In this document: positions 1-9,255 of the stretch, in pieces
How positions within the stretch are numbered: the first letter of the stretch is position 1
How the letters are laid out: each line of letters starts with the position of its first letter
NCBI RefSeq assembly: GCF_033473495.1
Contig: NC_088939.1
Coordinates: 4,154,001-4,218,000 of the forward strand
From: Cercospora beticola
Lineage: Eukaryota > Ascomycota > Dothideomycetes > Mycosphaerellales > Mycosphaerellaceae
Direction: 5' to 3'
DNA length: 64,000 bases
Notes under the pieces: generated by a model
What the model was told of the DNA's origin: nothing
Database searches by the model: none
The model's input: the letters and a program-made list of their open reading frames with translations, nothing else
Made by a program: the position numbers and the translations under genes

Positions 1-3000
1 ACTGCCCAAATCTATTCAGAAGTCTGGTCGCCCCCTCAAGGCCATTCGTGCTCGTCTCAAGTCGAAGGAGGGTCGTCTGCGTGGTAACCTGATGGGTAAG
101 CGTGTCGACTTCTCCGCACGTACTGTCATCACTGGAGACCCAAATCTGGATCTCGACCAAGTCGGTGTTCCTCGATCTACAGCAAGAATCTTGACATTCC
201 CAGAGCGTGTCACAGACTACAACAAGCGCAAGCTGACAGAACTCGTACGGAACGGTCCCAGCGAGCATCCTGGAGCGAAGCACATCATTCGCGATGACGG
301 TTCGAGAGTCGACTTGCGCTACCACAAGCGTGCAGGAGAGATCGAGCTTCAAAATGGATGGATTGTCGAGCGCCACATCGTCGACGGTGATTATATCATC
401 TTCAACCGTCAGCCGTCGTTGCACAAGGAATCCATGATGGGTCACAGAGTCAAGGTGATGCCGTACTCGACTTTCCGCCTCAATCTTTCGGTCACGTCAC
501 CATATAACGCCGATTTCGATGGAGATGAGATGAACTTGCACGTGCCACAAAGTCACGAGACGAGAGCGGAGGTGGCCAATCTCTGCGCTGTGCCGCACAA
601 TATTGTGTCACCGCAGAAGAACGGCCCTCTGATGGGTATCGTGCAAGACACCATGGCAGGTATCTACATGATGACCAAGCGAGACACCATGATGGACTAT
701 GAGCAGGTTATGAACATCCTGCTCTGGGTACCCAACTGGGACGGCGTTGTGCCTCCACCTGCGATTCTCAAGCCAGTACCACGTTGGACTGGCAAGCAAA
801 TCGCCTCCTTGGCTCTGCCATCTGGACTCAACATCATGAAGATTGGCGACGATGAGGACCACATCTCCCTTGCCGAAGCCGATTCGTCGATCCTGATTCA
901 GAATGGCGAGCTCATCTGGGGCCGTCTCACAAAGAAGCTTGTCGGTGCATCGGGAGGTGGTGTCGTCCATCTCATCTTCAATGACCGGGGGACTGATGCC
1001 ACCGTCGAGTTCTTCAACGCAGCTCAACGAATTGTCTGCTATTGGCTGTTGCACAACGGCTTCAGTGTTGGTATTGGAGACACTGTTCCAGACGCAGACA
1101 TGGTCTTGGCCATCGAACAGAACATCGTCAAAGAGAAGGCCATCGTCGATGGCTACATGCGTGAGGTGCAATCAGACGAGATGGAAGCACTTCCAGGTAT
1201 GACCATTCGGGAGACCTTCGAGTCGCAAACGAAGGCCGCGCTCGATAACGCCCGTAACAATGCCGGTGATGCGGCTTACAAGGGCATGAAGCCGTGCAAC
1301 AACGTTGGAGTCATGGTCAAGGGTGGTTCCAAAGGCTCGACTACCAACGTCTCTCAAATGACTGCAGCTGTGGGCCAGCAGTCGCTCGAAGGCAAGCGCC
1401 TTCCCTTTGGTTTCAAGGACCGTGTCTTGCCACATTTTCCGAAGGATGATTACTCGCCGGCATCTAGAGGATTCGTCGAGAACTCTTACCTTCGCGGTCT
1501 CACACCTCAGGAGTTCTTCTTCCACGCAATGGGTGGTCGTGAGGGTCTGATCGATACTGCTGTCAAGACCGCTGAAACCGGATACATTCAGCGTCGTCTC
1601 GTGAAGGCTCTGGAGGAGATCATGATCAAGTACGATGGTACCGTCCGCAACTCTCTGGGCGACATTTTGCAGTTCGTCTACGGCGAAGACGGTTTGGACG
1701 CCACTTTCATCGAAGGCCAGGCGCTGTCGATCATCAAGCAGTCACACTCTGCCTTCGATAAGAAGTACAAGATTGATGTCATCAACCCAACGAGCAAGAA
1801 CCAGACGCTATCGCCCAACGTCCTCGAGACCGCTGGTGAGCTGCAAGGTGATGTCGAGGTGCAAGAACTGTTCGACCAGGAGTACGAGGCCATCAGAAAT
1901 GATCGTATCAAGATTCGTCAAGGTCTGGACGATCCTTCTGATCAGCGTTTCCTGCCGCTGAACATCTCCCGCATGATTCAAAACGCGAGAGACAAGTTCA
2001 AGATCAACGACAACAGCAAGAGCGATCTCGATCCTCGTGAGACTATCCCTAAAGTCGCGGCTCTGCTCGACAGGCTCAAGATCATTCGTGGCGATGATGC
2101 GCTGACACTGGAAGCTGATCTGAATGCCACACTCCTGTGCAAGGCTCTCTTCAGATCGAGATTGGCTTTCAAGCGCCTTGTCAACGAAGACAAGCTCAGC
2201 AAACTTGCACTTGACAACATCTTGGGCGACATTGAGAATCGCTTCTTGCGTGCTTTGGTCAGTCCGGGAGAGATGGTCGGTGTCCTCGCTGCACAATCCA
2301 TTGGTGAACCTGCCACTCAGATGACGCTCAATACGTTCCATTTGGCTGGTGTCACTGCAAAGACGACTACAAAGGGTGTGCCGCGTCTCAAGGAGATTCT
2401 GAACGTTGCCGACAACATCAAGACACCCAACATGAGGGTGTACCAAGAAGCGCATAACACAACCAAGCAAGACGCCGCCAAACTTCTTCGGTCCAAGGTT
2501 GAATTCACCAGCTTACGTAATGTTACTGACGCGGCAGAAATCTACTATGATCCTGATGTGCGAGACACGGTTATCGACGAAGATCGGGACATGGTCACCT
2601 CGTACTTCATCGTCCCAGATGACGCGGAGAACCCAGATGCTCAAAGCAAGTGGATGTTGCGATTTGTGCTCGGTCGACGACAATTGCTCGATAAGGGTCT
2701 GACCGTCACGGACGTCGCGCACAAGATCCAGGAGACCTACCAGAAGGATGTGGCTGTCATTTTCTCTGACGACAACTCCGATGAGATGGTGATCCGCGTG
2801 CGTATGGTGCATGGAGCCGACAAAGACGATGAGGGCACAGAGACCAACGAGGATGACACGTTGAAGCAACTGTCTGAACACATGCTTGACAACGTCGTCC
2901 TGCGCGGAGTTGCTGGCATCCGACGTGTGTTCGTGTCCAAGGATCTGAGCATGGTCGAGGAGGCCGACGGCAAGCTGGTCAAGAGCAAGAACGACAAAGC

Positions 3001-4366
3001 CTGCGAAGAATGGTACCTCGACACAGATGGCATCAATCTCAAGAATGTCCTCGCCGTCGATGGCGTGGACAGCACCCGCACGACTTGTAACCACTTCCAG
3101 TCAATTAGGGATGTTTTCGGCATTGAGGCTGTGCGAGCTTCCTTGATGCGCGAATTGAAGGACGTGCTCACCAACGATGGTTCGTACGTCAACCACCGAC
3201 ACATGGCTATTCTTTGCGACGTCATGTGCGCACGAGGCGAGCTGATGGCCGTCACGAGACACGGTATCAATAAGGCCGACACTGGTGCCCTTATGCGTTG
3301 CTCTTTCGAAGAGACTGTCGAAATTCTGTTCGATGCCGCTTCTTCTGGCGAACTGGATGACTGTCGAGGTGTTTCCGAGAACATCATTCTTGGCCAGCTC
3401 GCTCCAAGCGGAACTGGTGAATTTGACGTTCTGCTCGACACTGAGATGCTCAAGGGCGTCGTTCAAAAGACCCATGCGATGCCAATGGGCGTCGGTGGCG
3501 GCGCCATGTCTCCAATGGCAGAGGGAGCGATGACCCCGTACGACATGGGCTCGCCGATGTCTGAGAGCGGCTTTGCTGGTCCTGACTATGGCGCGTCCTT
3601 CTCACCGATCATCAATCCTGGCCAGGACGAGGGCGGTGGTCTTACTGCCTATGGCGGTGGCTTGGATGGTGGCATGAGCCCATACAGAGGCGGTATGAGT
3701 CCAGGTTACGCGCCTCAGAGCCCCTTCAGCGGCATGTCTCCTGTCTCCCCAGGCTACGCCGGCGGATATTCGCCAACGAGTCCGAGCTACGGTGGTGGCT
3801 ATTCGCCCACCTCACCGGGAGTCACTCTCACGAGTCCTGCATATCAGATGGGCTCTCCTTCAGGGCAATATTCGCCCGCATCACCGGCCTACAGTCCAAC
3901 GAGCCCGAGCTACTCGCCTTCGTCTCCAACTTGGTCTGGTAGCGGTGGCAGCAAGGTGTCTCCTACCTCGCCGAACTATTCGCCAACGAGCCCATCCTAT
4001 TCGCCCACGTCACCGAATTACAGTCCCTCCAGTCCAAACTTTTCTCCAACATCACCAATGGCTGGCAGCGCGACTTCTCCGAAATATTCTCCCACTTCGC
4101 CGCAATACTCGCCCACGTCACCGCAGTACTCTCCCACCTCACCTGCTTACGGTGGCAGAGGTGGCGCAAGCAGCACTTCGCCAACCTCGCCCGGCTACAG
4201 TCCTACATCGCCTCAGTGGTCGCCCACATCCCCCAGCGCGAACAAAGCCTCGCCAACCTCTCCGCAATATTCACCAACCTCTCCTCAGTAGTAAGTCTCG
4301 CTCTTTTTTAGTACCTCGTCCGCCTACTGACCAACTCCCAGCTCTCCCAATTCTCCAAAAGAGTGA
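1..4366 (+). CDS. RPB1: RNA polymerase II largest subunit RPB1, 5' truncated by window edge
   Basis: Catalytic subunit of nuclear RNA polymerase II. The frame is open from base 2, so the first few hundred residues lie outside the window; 1437 residues are visible. The metal-binding catalytic loop NADFDGDEMN and the MGKRVDFSARTVI block near the start are invariant in RPB1. The C-terminal domain (about nt 3670-4366) holds roughly 18-20 heptads close to YSPTSPx, interrupted by Gly-rich spacers. An in-frame TAG occurs at 4289-4291, but it is made of exon bases TA plus the G of a strong donor (GTAAGT, 4291-4296). Splicing out 4291-4341 (51 nt, branch TACTGAC, acceptor CCCAG) joins TA to C and adds YSPNSPKE before TGA at 4364-4366. 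That extra heptad makes the spliced model very likely. The family identity is certain; the last intron is prediction. Confidence 0.96.
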
Positions 4367-5008
4367 TCGATGCATAATTATTTTAAACAGCGAAATCACT
4401 GTGCTTTTGCACATGTACTATACATCCAGCGTTCAGCATTGCGACCGGAGTTTGTTTTCTTGGACATAGAGAAAGATGAAGCGAATCGAGAAAAAACCAC
4501 ACGATGAGAGGATGGGAGGAAGATACAATGGGCGAATTGCGCGCAGCGACACATGCTGCTGAAAGTTTTTGATGTCTTGTTGCGCGTCTTACGGAGGACG
4601 TTGGGCGCCCGTCTTTATGCTGCGCGAGGTTGACACTCGGCTAATGCGATAGTACCGGTGGATGAGACCTTGAGGATTACACACATGACGCAACTGGTGA
4701 TGCGGGCTGGATAGCAGATCCGAAGACACGCCAGAGATGAGATAAAATGAAAATGCAAATGCAGCGAGAGCTGCTTGAGTGCAACAATGTGATTCCTTCT
4801 GCTCCATGAATGTGAGAAATGTGAAACGTGACTCAATCGTAAATTTCAACATCTGTCTCCAACGAACTTTTGTTGCTGGCGACATCAAACTTTGACGTGC
4901 CAGACCTGAAGGCGCAACTTCCAACAACGCTGCCAACACCTTCCAGAAGTGCCTCCAAAGGACACATTCCAAGAAGCAGCTGCATAGAACTCAATCTCGG
5001 CCTCGAAC
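4367..5008. other. Intergenic, RPB1 3' flank and THG1 promoter
   Basis: A 642-bp tandem spacer. It must hold the RPB1 3' UTR and the THG1 promoter. Open frames here are short, lack recognisable domains and run through low-complexity sequence. I see no RNA gene or repeat. Confidence 0.5.
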
Positions 5009-5914
5009 ATGGCCAACAGCGAATTCTCCTATGTCAAGAACTTCGAGACGCCCGACTCCCTGCCTCTCTCCAACTGGATCGTTGTGCGCATCGACGGCCG
5101 GGGCTTCAGCAAACTCTGCAAGAAATACAACTTCATCAAACCCAATGACAAACGCGCCATCAACTTGATGAACAGCGCCGCCGTGCAAGTCGTCAAATCT
5201 TTCCACGACATCGTCCTCGCTTACGGCCAAAGCGATGAGTACTCTTTCATCTTCCACGAGAATACCGCACTGTTCGAGCGCCGGAGCGCGAAATTGAGTA
5301 CTTCTGTCGCGACGATGTTCACGGCGGAGTATGTGATGCAGTGGCGGGATTTCTTTCCTGAGGAAGCAATGAAATTGGAAAGACCGTTTCCGACTTTCGA
5401 TGGGAGGTGTGTGTGTTATCCGAAGAAGAGTATCTTGAGGGATTATTTGAGTTGGAGGCAGGCGGATTGTCATATTAACAATTTGTATAATACGACTTTT
5501 TGGAATTTGGTGTTGAGAGGTGGCGAGGGAGAGGAAGAAGGGAAGGGGATGAGTGGCACCGAGGCGGAGAAGATGCTAAAGGGAACATTGGCGAGTGATA
5601 AGAATGAGATTTTGTGGAAGAGGTTTGGAGTGAATTATAATGATGAGGAAGAGGTCTTTAAGAAGGGATCGGTGGTGTATAGGGCTTATGATGATGAGGA
5701 AGCAGAAAATGGTGCGAAGGATGGCGATCATGCTGGAGCGAGCAAGAACAAAACTGTTGCCAATCCCAAGAGTAAGACGCAGTTGGAGAAGGAAAGGAAG
5801 AGGAGACAGAAGGCGAGGATTGTGATTGAGCACACTGATATCATTGGAAACGCTTTTTGGGACAAACGACCATACATCCTCGCCACGAAGAAGAAGGATG
5901 TTTACGATGAATGA
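5009..5914 (+). CDS. THG1: tRNA-His guanylyltransferase
   Basis: Adds the essential G at position -1 of tRNA-His by a reverse (3'-5') polymerase reaction. It is an intronless frame of 301 residues starting with MANSEFSYVKNFE, the usual Thg1 N-terminus. The palm-domain metal ligands are visible: D29 in RIDGRGFSKL, and D76-E77 in GQSDEYSF, at the same positions as in characterised Thg1 proteins. The block HINNLYNTTFWNLV is also family-typical. Between about residues 225 and 275 there is an acidic then Lys/Arg-rich, low-complexity insertion (EENGAKDGDH, KERKRRQKAR), which makes the protein longer than yeast Thg1. The C-terminus ending KKDVYDE looks complete. The upstream RPB1 gene is on the same strand. 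Confidence 0.95.
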   Translation: MANSEFSYVKNFETPDSLPLSNWIVVRIDGRGFSKLCKKYNFIKPNDKRAINLMNSAAVQVVKSFHDIVLAYGQSDEYSFIFHENTALFERRSAKLSTSVATMFTAEYVMQWRDFFPEEAMKLERPFPTFDGRCVCYPKKSILRDYLSWRQADCHINNLYNTTFWNLVLRGGEGEEEGKGMSGTEAEKMLKGTLASDKNEILWKRFGVNYNDEEEVFKKGSVVYRAYDDEEAENGAKDGDHAGASKNKTVANPKSKTQLEKERKRRQKARIVIEHTDIIGNAFWDKRPYILATKKKDVYDE

Positions 5915-6301
5915 TCGTACATTGCTCCTCTATCACGCGACGAATGTACGACATTCGGTTTCCGGAAGCAACACAGGATCGTGGAACCTCTTACTCTCCG
6001 GACGCTCAACCGATGTAATGCCTATCTCGGCTCAGAAACGCAGTGCACTGGGGAAAAGTCCATTACGGTCCCTGCACTCGAGCCTGTTGTAACATGCTGC
6101 AACTCTGCGAGCCTCTTGCTATAAACTTTTGCAGCTAGCGTCTTCAATGCAAGACACAGTGCAGCGGGAGGACGCTGGCTGAGATCATGCCGGAACTCAA
6201 TCTTACACGCTACCAAACAAAGCAAGCAAGTCGACTAGATCACCACCCTGTCCTTGTCCCATGAGCAGGCAGTAAAGCTCTATTCGTCGAACGAAAAAAT
6301 C
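5915..6301. other. Intergenic spacer
   Basis: 387 bp between two plus-strand genes. No coding pattern, RNA gene or repeat was recognised. The frame of the next gene stays open back to 6254, but only through non-ATG codons. Confidence 0.45.
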
Positions 6302-6892
6302 ATGGAGGAGAGATCACCACTTCTTCGCCTATCGCCAGAGCTTCGAAACCTCATATATGAATATGCACTCACCGAACCAACTTCACAAGAATCGGATTTC
6401 CTCATGCCGCCGCCGGCACTGACAAGAACTTGCAATCGAATCCGACAAGAATCCCTGCTGCTCTATTATACTCTCAACGATTCCCACTTGTCCATTCCTC
6501 GCGATGGAGCCTATCCCATCGCCCAAGCACTTTCCAAATCCCACTTCCTCACAGCACAAGGACAACGAATAGTGCAATCGATCCCACTTCTCAAAATTAC
6601 ATATCATCTGTCCTCGATGGAGAATATGCCAGCATCCCTAGGAGTCGGCTTCAAAGTCCAGGGTGGATGGGTTGATCTTGCCGAAGCCCTCGCACGTGTA
6701 GGTTTCCGGAGAGAGCAGGTTGAATGGAAAGCTGTGAGTGATAGGCGATTCTCACATCCAGCATTGGGAGGAAATTATTATCATTACTTGGCCGAGAGTG
6801 CGAGGGTGAGGGTCCTGGGGGAGGTGATGAACAAGGATTGGGAGGAGGCTGTGAAGAGCTTGTCGAAGGTGGAAATAAAGCCGGAGTCATAG
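6302..6892 (+). CDS. F-box-like domain protein of unknown function
   Basis: A single-exon protein of 196 residues. I place the start at the ATG at 6302 (MEERSPLLRLSPELRNL), because the open sequence upstream contains no in-frame ATG and the F-box-like segment normally begins directly after the start. The segment SPLLRLSPELRNLIYEYAL is the signature of a large family in Dothideomycetes, usually annotated as F-box-like or DUF3801-type hypothetical proteins. The rest of the protein has no motif I can assign. A true F-box would bind Skp1 in an SCF ubiquitin ligase, but no substrate-binding repeat follows, so that role is only a possibility. The stop codon is followed within 400 bp by a tRNA gene on the other strand. 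Confidence 0.7.
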   Translation: MEERSPLLRLSPELRNLIYEYALTEPTSQESDFLMPPPALTRTCNRIRQESLLLYYTLNDSHLSIPRDGAYPIAQALSKSHFLTAQGQRIVQSIPLLKITYHLSSMENMPASLGVGFKVQGGWVDLAEALARVGFRREQVEWKAVSDRRFSHPALGGNYYHYLAESARVRVLGEVMNKDWEEAVKSLSKVEIKPES

Positions 6893-7143
6893 AACGCGAT
6901 AGATTCGAAGATTGGATGCTTCTTCGATCGCAATCCACCTGCAGACCGGGTCATTCTCTCCTCTCTTGTCTCTGGTTGCGTTCGTGCTGGGGACCAAAAG
7001 AAAAGGGCAGGGAGAGATTGCTGCAAGGCTGGATCTGCCAAGTCCCTGGTCCCTGCTATGTTCCCAGCCGGCGCCGCCCAGTCCAAAAATTGTCGGACCT
7101 TCGACAGGTCCTAACGTCGGCCTCCACCACGTGGGCAAAAGGC

Positions 7144-7151
7144 AAAAAAAA
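7144..7151 (-). terminator. RNA polymerase III oligo-T terminator for tRNA-Lys
   Basis: Eight consecutive A residues on the plus strand read as a T8 run on the transcribed (minus) sense, 29 bp beyond the tRNA 3' end. Runs of four or more T terminate polymerase III. Confidence 0.75.
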
Positions 7152-7180
7152 GATCATTGACTCGAGATTTGTATAGGAAT

Positions 7181-7272
7181 AGCCGAAGGTGGGGCTCGAA
7201 CCCACGACCTTGAGGTTTCTGGACATCGTAGTCCGTAAGAGCCACACGCTCTACCGATTGAGCTACCCCGGC
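7181..7272 (-). tRNA. tRNA-Lys(CUU) with a 19-nt anticodon-loop intron
   Basis: Read on the minus strand, the gene starts GCCGGGGTAGCTC. It folds with acceptor stem GCCGGGG/CTTCGGC (two G-U pairs), D stem GCTC/GAGC, T stem GTGGG/CCCAC and T loop TTCGAGC. The A box (TAGCTCAATCGG) and B box (GGTTCGAGCCC) are intact. The anticodon loop reads CTCTTA, giving anticodon CUU. It is interrupted after position 37 by about 19 nt that contain a GGAC/GTCC hairpin, the canonical place for a nuclear tRNA intron. Discriminator base U73 matches yeast tRNA-Lys(CUU). With this intron the anticodon stem is TGTGG/CCTCA, leaving a U-U mismatch at 29-41. The isotype is quite secure; intron ends could shift by a base. 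Confidence 0.88.
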
Positions 7273-7420
7273 AAGGGGATGATTTGATGGAGGAAGTTGA
7301 CTCAATGCTTAATATGATTACTACACTTCAGCACTTTGCCAGAGCAAGAGGAGCGGCAATGCTCAAGCTGAACGCGTTGTGAAAGTCCTGCTGAAGGTGC
7401 AAGCGATGATGGTCGGCAAT

Positions 7421-8281
7421 TCAACTTTGATCGTATTTTGAAGTCGTGACAGCCAGCTTCTGCGGCAGCCACGCTTTCTGGTCTGCATCAAAATAATGGA
7501 ACTCATGGTGCCTATTCGACAATGCTTGATGCCCGTACTCCTCAATCAGAATGTCCGGATACGCAAATGGTATCAGTGCAGGCGTGCCCTCAAACACGGT
7601 GTCTCTCAGAGGGAAAATATCGTCATATGCGTAGTGGTGATTGTCCTTGACCCACATCGCTTCGCGAAACTCCGTCGTTGGATCTCCACGCAGTACGGTA
7701 ACGTCGATGAATAGACCGACATCTGTGTCAATCCAACGTGCATCAATCTTATTGTCTTGATCAAGGCCGCTCTCCCAGCAATGCGGATTGATCTCCAGTA
7801 AATATGAGCGTCTTTTCTCGCTTCCAGGCGTTTTGAAATGGTGCATAGTCATGTTATAATAGCTCGCGAGGTAATGCATTGATGACTCGGAAATCATAAC
7901 GTCCACATCGGAATCCCATGGCATTGCTTTGCGATTCCAGTACCATCCGAGAAGGGTGCCATGCATCAGCCAAGTTTCAATGCCTATTTCGTGCATCTTG
8001 GATAGATAGGCACGGACAGCTGCGGATAGATGTTCTTGTCTCTCGTCGTATCGCAGCGGTCTGTCTGCGAAGCGCCCATCGTAGTGCTTATCGAAGGTAG
8101 CTTCATGAAAGTATTTGCCTGGCTTGTCGAGCTCGGGATATACGTAGGACCTTTCAAGCCTCGTTCGCACAGTCCAGAAATCGACGTCTCTTTTGAATAC
8201 TGACAGGGCTATTGCAGGCCTCGTGTGGAGTGTGGCGTACAAGATTAATTCGAATGGCAAATGCATTGTGTTTGCAGACAT
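7421..8281 (-). CDS. LicD family (nucleotidyltransferase-fold) protein
   Basis: 286 residues on the minus strand. The frame continues to 8314 but only through a GTG, so I take the ATG at 8281 (MSANTMHLPF). The core segment has GIETWLMHGTLLGWYWN followed by PWDSDVDVMI. The DxD pair and the HGTLLG block are the hallmark of the LicD/fukutin-related family. These enzymes move phosphocholine or sugar-phosphate groups onto glycans; fungal relatives include Mnn4-like mannosyl-phosphorylation factors. A hydrophobic N-terminus (residues 6-28) could be a signal peptide or anchor, placing the protein in the secretory pathway. An additional upstream exon cannot be excluded. The acceptor in this fungus is unknown. 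Confidence 0.82.
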   Translation of the reverse strand: MSANTMHLPFELILYATLHTRPAIALSVFKRDVDFWTVRTRLERSYVYPELDKPGKYFHEATFDKHYDGRFADRPLRYDERQEHLSAAVRAYLSKMHEIGIETWLMHGTLLGWYWNRKAMPWDSDVDVMISESSMHYLASYYNMTMHHFKTPGSEKRRSYLLEINPHCWESGLDQDNKIDARWIDTDVGLFIDVTVLRGDPTTEFREAMWVKDNHHYAYDDIFPLRDTVFEGTPALIPFAYPDILIEEYGHQALSNRHHEFHYFDADQKAWLPQKLAVTTSKYDQS

Positions 8282-9255
8282 GCGAAAGAGGATCACACTA
8301 AGAATGCTTCGCACAATAGCTGTAGCCTTGAGCAGCTACTCTCCTCTTTCAGACAATTCTTAACCATGCAAGGCTGTTTAGGCAAATGGAGGTCGGAGCA
8401 TTGCCGGAGGGTGACGAACGCCGCCGCGTAAGCTTTTGTACAAGCTGTTTTGTCAGGACGAAGCGAAATCAAATAAGCGCAATCCTAGCATCGAAGCATT
8501 TCAGAATGTGTCGTGTGCAAGTACGTGCGCCTGGACTGCAGCCCAGACTGCGACGCTGTGTGACAATCGCGAGATGTAGCGTATAGGAAGTGATCCGGCT
8601 GGAATGTATAGTTCGCAGGATGCAAGAATGCAGCAAGAAGGTTTGCCTTCGGTGCAAATGGATGCCAGTGATGATAGTGCAATGAAAAACAATGGAGCGA
8701 TAGATGGCGAGCAAATGGAAGTGAGTGTACATGCATCTCCTATGTTGTGCACAGGAAGGAGCATCGGCCATAGCTGTCCAGTTTTGCCGAGTCTTATCGA
8801 TATTGCACATCGAGGGCAGATCAACCGCCATGAGTTCACAACCATACCAACTGTGAAGTTCGGCCTTTGCCATTAAATTCGGATGACAGCGACCGCCGAA
8901 GAAAAGCCTCACAAATGTACATAGCATGATTTTGATGAGCAGTGTGAAATCCACTGCCATTGCTAAGCTCCATTTCTACATGGCTTGAATGACTCGTGTG
9001 CGCTGTCACCTCGATGGCCCTGCGATGCCTCTGCTCCGTGAGACATAGATGCTGGCATGGGCGAACGTGCACGGCTCGAGTGTGGTTTCGAACGCCGCGC
9101 TGCTTTCGCATAGCGACATGAAGCCATCATGTGTTCTACTTACTCTTGCTTCAGGTCCGAGTCATCCAAGCCGCAAGTGTAGGCCCAATATGGCTGGACA
9201 GGCAAAGGTGTTGGCAGTGCGCATATCAGTAATACCCTTCATGCCCTGCGTCCGG
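8282..9255. other. Gene-poor spacer
   Basis: 974 bp between the LicD gene promoter and the 3' end of the Clr2 gene. The longest frames here lack ATG-proximal signals, splice-linked partners or any motif. I see nothing convincing. Confidence 0.45.

Noticed and set aside
608..2470. Long minus-strand frames inside RPB1 (608-1171, 1808-2470)
   Set aside because: Antisense shadows of a highly conserved coding sequence with no domain of their own.
4289..4291. TAG as the true end of RPB1
   Set aside because: It overlaps a consensus donor; splicing gives another CTD heptad and a TGA at 4364-4366.
3792..4469. 225-codon frame in the RPB1 CTD region
   Set aside because: Alternate-frame reading of the repetitive CTD, giving Arg/Pro-rich nonsense.
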